The notes under the pieces are model-generated. The model was not told the origin of the DNA. It ran no database searches and was given only the letters and a program-made list of their open reading frames with translations. Shown here piece by piece: positions 41,336-49,338 of a stretch of 64,000 bases of DNA (position 1 is its first letter; each line of letters begins with the position of its first letter). The translations under genes were made by a program, and so were the position numbers. Source of the DNA: Pandoraea vervacti (lineage in GTDB: Bacteria > Pseudomonadota > Gammaproteobacteria > Burkholderiales > Burkholderiaceae); NCBI RefSeq assembly GCF_000934605.2, contig NZ_CP010897.2:806001-870000 (forward strand). The letters are read 5' to 3'.

Positions 41336-42061
41336 ATGCAGAAAATGATTCAAGTCATCTCAGCCGCTGCCACGTTGTGCATTGCCGGCCTTGTCGGCGT
41401 CGTCACATCGGCCCACGCCGATACGACCGTCAGTTCGACCGAAGAACTGGTCAGAAGTCAGCCCGCGATGCAGTACGTCTTTTCCGAGCGGGCGATGCTG
41501 GTGATGTACCAACTCGGCGTGGAGGAAGATAAGAGATTCAATCTGCAAACGGACTGTAAGTCGAAGTATCAGGTCCGTCCGCTTGGCGCGGTAGTGCTCA
41601 AACCGGTGACGATTCCCGACGGCGGACGCAACCCGAAGTCGGGCGCCTGGCTTACGCGCTACCAACTGGAGCGCTGCGGCGACGCGAAGACCTACAACGC
41701 GGTCTTCGTCGCGGACGCCGAGGGCGGCAATCCGAAGCCGACACCGTTCTATCCGGGCAACACGCGCGGCGGCCCCGTGCTGGTTCAGGATGCGATGATG
41801 GTCGCCGTGAGCACGGCGATCGCCAAATCCGGGCAGTCGGGGTGTCGGAAAGTGGAGGCGTTCGACATGCGCGCTAAGCAACCGCCGCACGACGTCGTCG
41901 AGGGCGGCGCCACCTTCCGGGGCGTCTGGAAGGAAACCTGGACGTTTCGCGTTTGCGGCAAGATGGTCGACGTCGACATGATCTTCACGCCCGACGCCGT
42001 GGGTAGCGGGACTTCCTTCCGGACCGAGTCGGTGAAGACGACGCAAGGCATGGCGCAGTAG
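41336..42061 (+). CDS. Secreted protein of unknown function
   Basis: A 241-residue protein with a clear signal peptide (MQKMIQVISAAATLCIAGL...SAHA, cleavage near residue 28). The mature chain has paired cysteines (about residues 74, 116, 170 and 208), which suits periplasmic disulfides. I do not recognise a domain. GGGGAG precedes the ATG. It lies 27 bases after the phytase-like gene, so the two may share an operon and compartment. Confidence 0.8.
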   Translation: MQKMIQVISAAATLCIAGLVGVVTSAHADTTVSSTEELVRSQPAMQYVFSERAMLVMYQLGVEEDKRFNLQTDCKSKYQVRPLGAVVLKPVTIPDGGRNPKSGAWLTRYQLERCGDAKTYNAVFVADAEGGNPKPTPFYPGNTRGGPVLVQDAMMVAVSTAIAKSGQSGCRKVEAFDMRAKQPPHDVVEGGATFRGVWKETWTFRVCGKMVDVDMIFTPDAVGSGTSFRTESVKTTQGMAQ

Positions 42062-42066
42062 TGGGA

Positions 42067-42102
42067 TGCCTCATGAGATGCCTGATGCGGTGCCTGATGC
42101 GG
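42067..42102. repeat. 12-bp tandem duplication
   Basis: TGCCTGATGCGG is present twice in tandem at 42079-42102, preceded by a degenerate copy at 42067-42078. It lies between convergent stop codons of the secreted protein and tautomerase genes. Confidence 0.7.
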
Positions 42103-42118
42103 CGCCGCGTGCGGTGCA

Positions 42119-42499
42119 TCAGGCGTATTGCGCAATCCCGTTACCCAGCGACCAGTTTTCTTTCTCGACCTCCACGAGACTCACGAACACGTCTTCCTTG
42201 CGCAGGCCGGGGCGTTCGCTGAGCAACTGCGCAATGCGTCGGAACAGCGCTTTCTTTTGGTCGACCGTACGCGTGTTGTTGGCCGTGATCTGAATGAACA
42301 CGAGATCGTCGCTTCGACTCACGTCGAGATACGACGCGCCGTAGCGGAAATTCGCCGCGTCATGCTCGGTCATCGCCATGAACTGGTCGTCTTCCGGCAC
42401 ATTGAACGTCTCGCGCATGGCGTCGTAGACGCCATCGAAGATGGCCTGGCGATAGCTCTCCGGCTTCCCTGCGCGCAATGCGATGTGAACGAGCGGCAT
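42119..42499 (-). CDS. Tautomerase-family protein
   Basis: A 126-residue member of the tautomerase superfamily. The N-terminal proline (Pro2 after Met removal) is the catalytic base: MPLVHIALRAGKPESYRQAI. The rest matches the longer YusQ/YrdN-like group (FNVPEDDQFMAMTEHDAANF, ENWSLGNG). AAGGAG lies directly upstream. It is divergent from a LysR gene 84 bases away with an inverted repeat between them. The substrate is unknown. Confidence 0.9.
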   Translation of the reverse strand: MPLVHIALRAGKPESYRQAIFDGVYDAMRETFNVPEDDQFMAMTEHDAANFRYGASYLDVSRSDDLVFIQITANNTRTVDQKKALFRRIAQLLSERPGLRKEDVFVSLVEVEKENWSLGNGIAQYA

Positions 42500-42545
42500 G
42501 ACGGAATCTCCTTCTTGTGGACTGGTTTCATCTTAACTATGCTGT

Positions 42546-42578
42546 TTGCTTATTGACGTTTATTTCAAAGATAAGCAA
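42546..42578. promoter_or_regulatory. LysR-type operator candidate
   Basis: TTGCTTAT (42546-42553) and ATAAGCAA (42571-42578) are inverse complements with a 17-base spacer, within the 84-bp gap between the divergent tautomerase and LysR genes. The right arm lies just before the LysR start. Confidence 0.6.
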
Positions 42579-42583
42579 CCGAA

Positions 42584-43441
42584 ATGTCAGAGCGCCCTCT
42601 GGATCTCGACGCCGTCAAAGCGTTTGTCAGCGTTGCCGAGCTCGGCAGTTTTACGCGCGCCGCGGAAGCCATGCAGACGACGCAGGCGGCCATCAGCCTG
42701 AAGTTGAAACGGCTCGAAGACAGGGTGGGACTGCGACTCGTCGAGCGAACGCCCCGATATGTGGCGCTTTCCGCCAACGGCGTGACGTTCCTTGAGCGTG
42801 CGCGCGAACTGCTCGATGCGCATGACCGCGCGCTTGGCGCGTTCGTCGGCGCGCGGCAGCGGCTGAGTCTCGGTGTCAGCGATCACGTTGCCGGGCCTGA
42901 GCTTCCCGCGCTGATCGCGAGAATGAACGCGCAAGATCCGGAATTACTGATCGAAGTGCGGATTGCATCATCGGGCGATCTGCTGCAAAGCTTCGACCGG
43001 CGCGAGCTGGATGCCGTGATCGTTCGCCTGCATGCCGGACGCGGCGATGGGGAGTTGCTCGCCGAAGAGACCCTCGGGTGGTTCGCTGCGCCGCATTGGC
43101 AACATCGTGCGGACGAACCGCTACCGATCGCCACGCTTGCGGAGCCGTGCGGGGTTCGCGTGCTCGCAGGCCGACTGCTGGACGCGGCGGCGGTACCGTG
43201 GCGGGAGGTCTTCGTCGGTGGCGGTGTGCCGTCGGTGGCCGCCGCCGTGACGGCCGGTCTTGGCGTGGCGGCACTGGCGCCGCGAATGCTGCCGTTTGGC
43301 GCCGTGGATGTGGGCGCCAGGCTCGGGCTGCCCGAGATACCGCGCTTGCCGGTCCTGCTGCACACGCGCGTCAGAGACGGACGCGCGTACGATGCGCTGG
43401 CCGCGCTGTCGGCCGCGTTTCGCAGTGTGGTGCGAGGGTAG
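42584..43441 (+). CDS. LysR-family transcriptional regulator
   Basis: A 285-residue LysR protein. Helix-turn-helix: LDLDAVKAFVSVAELGSFTRAAEAMQTTQAAISLKLKRLED (about 6-46). The effector domain follows (LSLGVSDHVAGPELPALIARM, CGVRVLAGRLL, VAAAVTAGLGVAALAPRML). It is divergent from the tautomerase gene, its likely target. It ends 26 bases before the convergent SDR stop. Confidence 0.93.
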   Translation: MSERPLDLDAVKAFVSVAELGSFTRAAEAMQTTQAAISLKLKRLEDRVGLRLVERTPRYVALSANGVTFLERARELLDAHDRALGAFVGARQRLSLGVSDHVAGPELPALIARMNAQDPELLIEVRIASSGDLLQSFDRRELDAVIVRLHAGRGDGELLAEETLGWFAAPHWQHRADEPLPIATLAEPCGVRVLAGRLLDAAAVPWREVFVGGGVPSVAAAVTAGLGVAALAPRMLPFGAVDVGARLGLPEIPRLPVLLHTRVRDGRAYDALAALSAAFRSVVRG

Positions 43442-43467
43442 GGTTCGGCCCGTTCGACGCGCGACGC

Positions 43468-44169
43468 TCACCATCGGACCGTCCTGCCGCGATAGTCGAG
43501 ATATTCGAGTCCCGGTCGTGCCATTTTGCCGAGCAGCACGTTCACGACACCGGGCACGCTTTCCTCAATCGAGAGCCTTCCCTGCGGGCCGCCCAGATCG
43601 GTGCGCACCCACCCTGGCGCCATCAGCGCCATCGCGCGCGATGTCTGTGCCTGACGCGCAGCAAAGCTGCGCATGAACTGGTTGAGTGCGGCTTTGCTGC
43701 CGCGATACACCTCGCGCTGGCCGGACTCGTTGTCGGCGATGCTGCCCTGCCCCGACGACATGATGCCGATCAGGCCCGTCTCGGACACCAGCTCGCAAAA
43801 TCGCTCGACAACCCGCATCGGACTCAGGGCGTTCGTGATCATGAGATTCACGAAATCCTGCGTCGACACCTCGCCGATGGTCTGCGTCGGATCGGGATTC
43901 GTTGTGCCGGCATTGACGAACAGCATGTCGAAGCGTCGATGCCTGAGGCGGGCATGCAACGCCGCGAGTTGATCGGTCTGGGTAATGTCGAGGTTTTCGA
44001 TCTCGACACGGTCGGGATGCGCGTCGGCCAATGCATGCAGCAGCGTCCTGCCGCTCGCGGCGCGTACGGTGCCTACGACGTTCCAACCCCTCTCGATGAA
44101 TTCCGATGCCATCGCGTAACCGAGACCGCGCGACGCGCCAATGAGAAGGACGGTGGGTAAGTGAGCCAT
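43468..44169 (-). CDS. Short-chain dehydrogenase/reductase
   Basis: A 233-residue classical SDR. The cofactor motif is GASRGLG (11-17), NAG is at 86-88, and the catalytic pair is Y155-x3-K159 with S139 nearby. The acidic loop is weak, which fits NADP preference. It is divergent from a LysR gene 129 bases away, probably its regulator. The substrate is unknown. Confidence 0.92.
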   Translation of the reverse strand: MAHLPTVLLIGASRGLGYAMASEFIERGWNVVGTVRAASGRTLLHALADAHPDRVEIENLDITQTDQLAALHARLRHRRFDMLFVNAGTTNPDPTQTIGEVSTQDFVNLMITNALSPMRVVERFCELVSETGLIGIMSSGQGSIADNESGQREVYRGSKAALNQFMRSFAARQAQTSRAMALMAPGWVRTDLGGPQGRLSIEESVPGVVNVLLGKMARPGLEYLDYRGRTVRW

Positions 44170-44298
44170 GAGGGTTTCCGTTTTGCCGATTCAGTCCTTG
44201 AATTGTCGGACCCGCCATGCGTTTGCACCAGACGCCTCGGGTGCAATCCTCAGTTGCGCCGGACGCCATGGGTGGCACATTTCGTTTATGCTGCGCAC

Positions 44299-45222
44299 AT
44301 GTCGCGCATCGACCTCAATCTTCTGACGGCGCTGGACGCCCTGCTTAGCGAACGTAGTGTGACCGGCGCGGCGCAACGTCTGAACGTCAGCGTCTCGGCC
44401 ATGAGCCGGACGCTCGCCCGGCTGCGCGTGGCGACCGGAGATCGGTTGCTCCTGCAAGCGGGACGCTCCCTGGTGCTCACGCCTTACGCGCAAGCACTGA
44501 GCGAGCGTGTTCCGGCACTGACCCGTGACGTCACGGCGGCGCTGGGCCGAGCCGAATATCGATTCGACGCCGCCACGCTCGAACAACGCTTCACGTTACG
44601 CGCAGGCGAGGGCTTTCTCGACCTGCTCGGTGCGGCCTTGCTGTCGCGGATCCGTCGCTTGGCTCCCAGCGTTCAGTTGCGTTTCATTCCGAAGGCGGAC
44701 TGGAGCACGCAACCTCTCAGGGACGGTACGATCGATCTGGAGATCGGTGTCGTCAAGGCGTCGGCCCCGGAGGTGCGCACCCGTGTGCTGTTTCGCGATC
44801 GCTATGTCGGCGTGTGCGCCAAGGGACATCTCGTGTTGCGCAAGCGACGCCTGAGCGTCGAGCATTGGGCGGCATGCGATCACATCATGGTCTCCCGTTC
44901 GGGGGACGCCGAAAATCCGGTCGATGTGTCGCTGGCCTCTTCAGGTGTCGAGCGCAAGCTTCCCATCGTCGTGCCGTCCTATTCGAGCGCGATCCAACTG
45001 GTACGCCATTCCGAATTGTTGGCTGTCATCCCGCGCTCCTGCCTTGGCAATGTGTTCGTGCCGGACCCTTTGGGCGCGCATGGCGTGCAGTGGTTCGAAC
45101 TGCCGGTCGCGGTGCCCGAGTTCACGATCTCGGCGATCTGGCATCCGCGCCTCGACCACGATCCCGCGCAGCGCTGGTTTCGTGCGGAAGTACTGGACCT
45201 GTGCCGTTCCGCGTATCCGTAA
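44299..45222 (+). CDS. LysR-family transcriptional regulator (NodD/SyrM-like group)
   Basis: A 307-residue LysR protein beginning MSRIDLNLLTALDALLSERSV, with the helix-turn-helix GAAQRLNVSVSAMSRTLARLR. The opening IDLNLL is typical of the NodD/NahR/LeuO-like branch, whose members often sense aromatic compounds. The ATG at 44299 is chosen because the conserved opening begins there. It is divergent from the SDR gene, its likely target. Confidence 0.92.
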   Translation: MSRIDLNLLTALDALLSERSVTGAAQRLNVSVSAMSRTLARLRVATGDRLLLQAGRSLVLTPYAQALSERVPALTRDVTAALGRAEYRFDAATLEQRFTLRAGEGFLDLLGAALLSRIRRLAPSVQLRFIPKADWSTQPLRDGTIDLEIGVVKASAPEVRTRVLFRDRYVGVCAKGHLVLRKRRLSVEHWAACDHIMVSRSGDAENPVDVSLASSGVERKLPIVVPSYSSAIQLVRHSELLAVIPRSCLGNVFVPDPLGAHGVQWFELPVAVPEFTISAIWHPRLDHDPAQRWFRAEVLDLCRSAYP

Positions 45223-45314
45223 GATCGGACTGCGGCCCCCCCCGCCGGTCGTGACGCGCTAACGTTTCGTCACTTCAACGGACTCGTCGTCCGTGGGTCG
45301 TAAACTCCCTCTAA

Positions 45315-45336
45315 TTTAGTTCGTGTACGAAATAAA
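45315..45336. promoter_or_regulatory. MarR-type operator 1
   Basis: TTTAGTTCGTGTACGAAATAAA is a near-perfect palindrome with core TTCGT-GT-ACGAA. It lies about 135 bases upstream of the hydrolase-marR operon. Together with operator 2, its centre-to-centre spacing is 30 bases, about three helical turns. Confidence 0.7.
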
Positions 45337-45349
45337 AATCCCAATATAC

Positions 45350-45361
45350 TTCGTATGCGAA
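45350..45361. promoter_or_regulatory. MarR-type operator 2
   Basis: TTCGTATGCGAA repeats the core of operator 1 with two changes in the centre. It lies between operator 1 and the hydrolase start in an AT-rich segment that probably contains the promoter. Confidence 0.65.
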
Positions 45362-45462
45362 TTAAATATCCCATCGAGTCGGCTAGTCGACATCGATGGG
45401 TCGATGCGTTGAATTGAATGGCGCCGTACCCCTCGGGCTGGCGAGCGCCGGGGAGTCATGCC

Positions 45463-46419
45463 ATGTCGTCGCTTTCCGTCGAAATTCCCGCCATGGATGG
45501 TTATCCGCTCGGGGCTCACGTCTGGTATCCCGACGATTTGCCGGCCAAGGGCCTCGTGCTCGTGCATCCGGCAACGGCGGTGCCTGAGCGGCTGTACATG
45601 GCGTTCGCGCAATACGTCGCCCAGCGCGGGCTGATCGCCGTCACGTACAGCTATCGAGGCGTCGACGGATCGCGCCCCGCATCGTTGCGGGGCTTCAAGG
45701 CGAGAATGCGCGACTGGGCCGATCTGGATGTGGAGGGGGTTACCCGCTGGGCATCGACGCATTACCCCGCGTTGCCGTTGTACGCCGTCGGCCACAGTTT
45801 TGGCGGCCATGCCATCGGGTTGTGCGAAAGCTCGAACCTGCTGCGCGCCGCCGTTCAGGTGGCATCGCACGCGGGCGCCATGCGCGTGGTCGCGAATCGC
45901 CGTGAACGCGCCAGAATCACCTTGCTCATGCACTGGATCGCGCCGCCGCTGGCGCGCGTGACGGGATTCATGCCGGGCAGTCGTCTGGGCATCGGCGAGG
46001 ACCTTCCAAGGGATGTGCTGCTCGAATGGAGCGACTGGACGCGTTTGCCAAACTATTTCTTCGACGATCCGACGCTCGATGCCGAGTCACGCTTCGCCCG
46101 AGTTCGCATTCCCATTCTTTCGCTGGGATTTGACGACGATCCGTGGGCCACGCGTATCGGCATCGACATGCTCGTGTCCCGGTTTCGTCACACCCGCGTG
46201 ACACGACGCGAAATTCCGGCGAGTCGTTCGGACACCGGCGCGATCGGGCATATGGGATACTTTCGCCAACGCTCCGGCGCGTTTCTCTGGCCGGAGACCG
46301 TCGACTGGCTGTTGTCGACGGGCGCGGGCAATCCCGCGAGCGGTGGACGCACGGCGAGCGTGTCGACGTACACCGCCGCAGCGGGCGCCGCGCCATCCAC
46401 ATCCCATCCTTCAGACTGA
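45463..46419 (+). CDS. Alpha/beta hydrolase
   Basis: A 318-residue serine hydrolase-like protein. The nucleophile elbow is AVGHSFGGHA (S112). The C-terminal GHMGYFR histidine is a likely triad member, and the acid may be in LGFDDDPWA. It belongs to a poorly studied group of predicted hydrolases with an N-terminal VEIPAMDGYPLGAHVWYP. The ATG at 45463 is chosen for its GGGGAG motif; an in-frame ATG lies 45 bases upstream. It is followed nine bases later by a MarR gene, forming an operon behind two MarR-type operators, so it is probably induced by a phenolic or fatty compound. Confidence 0.87.
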   Translation: MSSLSVEIPAMDGYPLGAHVWYPDDLPAKGLVLVHPATAVPERLYMAFAQYVAQRGLIAVTYSYRGVDGSRPASLRGFKARMRDWADLDVEGVTRWASTHYPALPLYAVGHSFGGHAIGLCESSNLLRAAVQVASHAGAMRVVANRRERARITLLMHWIAPPLARVTGFMPGSRLGIGEDLPRDVLLEWSDWTRLPNYFFDDPTLDAESRFARVRIPILSLGFDDDPWATRIGIDMLVSRFRHTRVTRREIPASRSDTGAIGHMGYFRQRSGAFLWPETVDWLLSTGAGNPASGGRTASVSTYTAAAGAAPSTSHPSD

Positions 46420-46428
46420 TCACACGGC

Positions 46429-46944
46429 ATGCCGAAACGCCAAGCGTCCCTTGCTGCGAAGGCTTCAAAGAAAACGCCCGGAACGACACCGGGCAACACC
46501 GATGCGACCGAAGCCACCGATCGTCGCTTGCTGTTCCTGCTCAACGTCGGCCAACGGCGCGTGCAGCAGTGGATCGACGCGCGCTCGGTCGACAGCGCCG
46601 GCGTGAGCGCCGCGCAAGCGGGTGTCCTTTTCTACCTGCTGCATCACGACGACGCCCTCGTGGGCGAAGTGGGGGCGGCGTTGCAACTGTCGCCGTCGTC
46701 GATGACGGGACTGGCCAATCGCATGGTGAGCGCCGGGCTGCTCACCCGGCGTGCCGACGCCACCGACGGGCGCGCCACGCGGCTGCGCGTGAGCGCAGCC
46801 GGTCACAAGGCCATCGCGCGCGCGAGAGAAGTGCTCGCCGAACTCAACGACCTGCTGCACGACGACTTTTCCGAAGCAGAGTTACGCGTCGTGGCGCGGT
46901 GGCTTGGCAATCTGCAAAAACGCTTCCCCGCCGACGGTCAGTGA
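46429..46944 (+). CDS. MarR-family transcriptional regulator
   Basis: A 171-residue MarR protein with a basic, probably disordered first 30 residues. The winged helix-turn-helix is SAAQAGVLFYLLHHDDALVGEVGAALQLSPSSMTGLANRMVSAGLLTRRADATDGRATRLRVS. It is co-transcribed with the hydrolase upstream and probably represses this operon through the palindromes at 45315 and 45350. Its last seven bases overlap the 3' end of the convergent repeat-protein gene. Confidence 0.92.
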   Translation: MPKRQASLAAKASKKTPGTTPGNTDATEATDRRLLFLLNVGQRRVQQWIDARSVDSAGVSAAQAGVLFYLLHHDDALVGEVGAALQLSPSSMTGLANRMVSAGLLTRRADATDGRATRLRVSAAGHKAIARAREVLAELNDLLHDDFSEAELRVVARWLGNLQKRFPADGQ

Positions 46945-47390
46945 ATCGCGAGCGCGTTGGTTTGTACGTTGGCGGCGCCAGCCACCACGTTCACGCCGAT
47001 GTTGCCCGATGCCCCCATCAGCGCCCGATCGCCGAGCGATGCATGCATCGCGCCCCTGATGGCGCCCGTGACGGCGGCGGCGTTGCGGATCGTCTGATGC
47101 GTATCGACTGAAATGTGCGCTGCCTTGGAGAGCACGATCTGATTCGATTGCGCATTGAGCGCGCCCGCAGCGGCATTCACGCCGACATTGCCATGCGCGT
47201 CGCGCAGCGCGTCGGCGCCAAGCATGGCGACAGCGGCTGACTGGCTGCCGAAGACGACATCGCCCGTAAGCGTCTGGCGGGTGGAGAGCTGGACGACACT
47301 GGCGTTGTCGGAGGGGGCAGCAAAGGCCGGAACGTGAACGACAGCGGCGGCGGCGAGCACCAAAGAACTCAGCAAAGTGAGACGCGGCAT
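46938..47390 (-). CDS. Small exported protein with two GNxGVN repeats
   Basis: A 150-residue protein with a signal peptide (MPRLTLLSSLVLAAAAVVHVPAFA, cleavage near residue 24). The mature chain carries two copies of a repeat of about 20 residues, GNVGVNAAAGALNAQSNQIV (68-87) and GNIGVNVVAGAANVQTNALA (129-148). The GVN-x-AAG-x-N-x-Q pattern recalls repeats in secreted amyloid and adhesin-like proteins such as the Fap family; that is a resemblance, not an assignment. GGGGAA precedes the ATG. No export or assembly genes are adjacent. Confidence 0.75.
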   Translation of the reverse strand: MPRLTLLSSLVLAAAAVVHVPAFAAPSDNASVVQLSTRQTLTGDVVFGSQSAAVAMLGADALRDAHGNVGVNAAAGALNAQSNQIVLSKAAHISVDTHQTIRNAAAVTGAIRGAMHASLGDRALMGASGNIGVNVVAGAANVQTNALAIH

Positions 47391-47570
47391 GTTGGTCTTC
47401 CCCAGAGTGTCCGTTGGGACGGATATCTGGATAACGGCGCCTGAGGCGCTCGGGTTGAATGATGTTTCGCGTGTCGCGCTTTGCGTCGGGCAATTGTTGC
47501 TGTGCCCCTGCACCGGCGCGCGCTTCACCGAAAGCCGCAGTCGTTCCCGTGACCGCTGCGGCGCGAATTC

Positions 47571-47604
47571 TCGCATGACGGCAAACGGCTGTGCCGTCAT
47601 GCGA
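47571..47604. terminator. Hairpin downstream of the AAHS transporter
   Basis: Perfect 12-bp arms TCGCATGACGGC/GCCGTCATGCGA with a 10-base loop, 42 bases past the transporter stop codon on the reverse strand. No T-run; probable terminator or RNA-stabilising hairpin. Confidence 0.5.
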
Positions 47605-47645
47605 ATCGCATCGTTTCGTCGCCGAACCGCGCTTGACGCGCGAGA

Positions 47646-49025
47646 TTACGCAGGTTCTCCCGCGCCGTTCGCCAATCCTGCCGAATGGTTTCTCGATTGG
47701 GCTGCCGCTTGCTGCTGCACCGATGCCGATTTCTTGTGGTCGATGAGCAACACGGCGATCACGGCGATGACGGCAGGAATCGCGATTGCCATAAAGTTTT
47801 GCTGCAACGGCAACGACATGCTCACAAGCACGCCGATCACGATGGGCGCGAGAATGGCGCCGCTGCGCCCCACGCCTGAGGCCCAGCCGATGCCCGTGCC
47901 GCGCGCGGCCATCGGATAGAACTGACCCGCGTAGGCGTACGTCACGATCTGCGTGCCGATGGTCGAGGCACCCGCCAGGCCCACGAGCACGAACAGCACC
48001 GGTGTCGGCACCTTCACGCCGAGCAGCGTGATCGAGACGGCGGCAAGCGCGTACATCCCCACGAGCACGTACTTGATGTTGAAGCGATCGGCGAGCCAGC
48101 CGCCGCCGATGGCGCCGAGCATCGCGCCGAAGTTGAGCACGAGTACGAACGTGAGTGCGGATCCGAGGCTGTATCCGGCGCTTGCCATGAGCTTCGCGAG
48201 CCACGAACTGAGCGCGTACACCATGAACAGGCACATGAAGAACGCGACCCAAAGCATCACCGTGCTGAAGCCTCGGCCATCCTGAAACAGACGCGAGAGC
48301 GGTGCCGCCTGCTTGCGGTCGGTATTGGGCAAGCCGAACTGATCGGACGGCTGGGCGACATACGTGGGCGACAGACGGCCGAGCACTTGTCTGAGCGTGT
48401 CGAGGCGTCCCGTGCGAATCAGAAACGGCATGGATTCCGGCAGCGCTCTCATGGCGAAAGGCACGAGCAACGCCGGCAGGCTCGCGGCGAGAAATACGGA
48501 CTGCCAGCCATAGGATTCGATCAGTCCCTTGCCGAGCAGCGCGGCGAGCATGCCGCCGACCGAGTAGCCCGAGAACATCAGCGTGACCAGCGTGCCGCGC
48601 AGGCGGCGCGGCGAATACTCGGTCATCTGTGCGACGACGATAGGCATCACGCCGCCGATGCCCACGCCTGCGAGAAAGCGTGTTACGGAGAAGCTGACGG
48701 GCTCACGGGTGAGACCGGCTGCCGCGGTGAATAGAGAGAACATCAGCACACAAATGGCGATCGCCTTGCGACGGCCGATGCTGTCGGCCACCATGCCCAT
48801 CACGATCGCGCCGAACATCATGCCGAAGAGGGCAGAGCTGACCATGAAACCAGCGCTGGTCGCGTCGACGTTCATGGCCTTCATGATCGACGGCAGCGCA
48901 ATGCCGGCGACCGCGAGATCGTAGCCGTCGAAGATGATGATGAGTGCGCACCAAAGCAGAATGCGCCCGTGATAGCCGTTGAAGCGCGCTTCGTCGGCCA
49001 GATGATGTACGTCGATATGTCGCAT
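47646..49025 (-). CDS. MFS transporter, aromatic acid:H+ symporter (AAHS) family
   Basis: A 459-residue carrier with 12 predicted helices. The AAHS hallmark in helix 1 is present (IIIFDGYDLAVAGIALP), as are GMVADSIGRRKAI in the 2-3 loop and GGWLADRFN in the 8-9 loop. Relatives are PcaK, BenK and MhpT, which import 4-hydroxybenzoate, benzoate or hydroxyphenylpropionate. The start at 49025 has GGAGACACC upstream. It is monocistronic, about 11 kb from the FAD monooxygenase operon, and could feed it; that link is only inference. Confidence 0.9.
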   Translation of the reverse strand: MRHIDVHHLADEARFNGYHGRILLWCALIIIFDGYDLAVAGIALPSIMKAMNVDATSAGFMVSSALFGMMFGAIVMGMVADSIGRRKAIAICVLMFSLFTAAAGLTREPVSFSVTRFLAGVGIGGVMPIVVAQMTEYSPRRLRGTLVTLMFSGYSVGGMLAALLGKGLIESYGWQSVFLAASLPALLVPFAMRALPESMPFLIRTGRLDTLRQVLGRLSPTYVAQPSDQFGLPNTDRKQAAPLSRLFQDGRGFSTVMLWVAFFMCLFMVYALSSWLAKLMASAGYSLGSALTFVLVLNFGAMLGAIGGGWLADRFNIKYVLVGMYALAAVSITLLGVKVPTPVLFVLVGLAGASTIGTQIVTYAYAGQFYPMAARGTGIGWASGVGRSGAILAPIVIGVLVSMSLPLQQNFMAIAIPAVIAVIAVLLIDHKKSASVQQQAAAQSRNHSAGLANGAGEPA

Positions 49026-49154
49026 GCGGTGTCTCCATAACGAATCCGCCCTCCGTCGAAACGCGGAGAGTTCTCTGGGATTGCTTATGACCGACGCAAG
49101 CGGCATCAAGGCCGGGCTTCGCCAACCACCTCTATGAACGACGGGTGGCTATTT

Positions 49155-49170
49155 ATGCAATATTGTGCAT
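49155..49170. promoter_or_regulatory. Inverted repeat upstream of the AAHS transporter
   Basis: ATGCA and TGCAT flank ATATTG, in an AT-rich segment 130-145 bases upstream of the transporter start. A possible operator; the regulator is not identified. Confidence 0.35.
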
Positions 49171-49295
49171 GCAGTAAACGCGAAATGGCGTTCGACTGCA
49201 AGGCAAATTTGCGGTGGCTAGGGTTTTACATGAGAAAACATCGCTCGTAAGTACCTGTTTAATTGCGAGGCAGAGAGGATGCTGGCGGGAGGGAG

Positions 49296-49320
49296 GTGCG
49301 GCGGCGGGTGGCCGCCGCAC
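49296..49320 (-). terminator. Hairpin downstream of opgG
   Basis: GTGCGGCGG/CCGCCGCAC, 9-bp stem, 7-base loop, beginning 19 bases after the opgG stop on the reverse strand. No T-run. Confidence 0.5.
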
Positions 49321-49338
49321 GAACTAATTTAATGCAAC

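Larger units (their letters stand above)
49026..49338. other. 313-bp intergenic region upstream of the AAHS transporter
   Basis: AT-rich around 49140-49260, which is likely the transporter promoter. It contains an inverted repeat ATGCA-N6-TGCAT (49155-49170) and a hairpin beyond the opgG stop (49296-49320). No gene seen. Confidence 0.5.

Noticed and set aside
46882..48252. A 456-codon reverse frame over the repeat protein and AAHS transporter
   Set aside because: Arg-rich off-frame reading of two supported genes.
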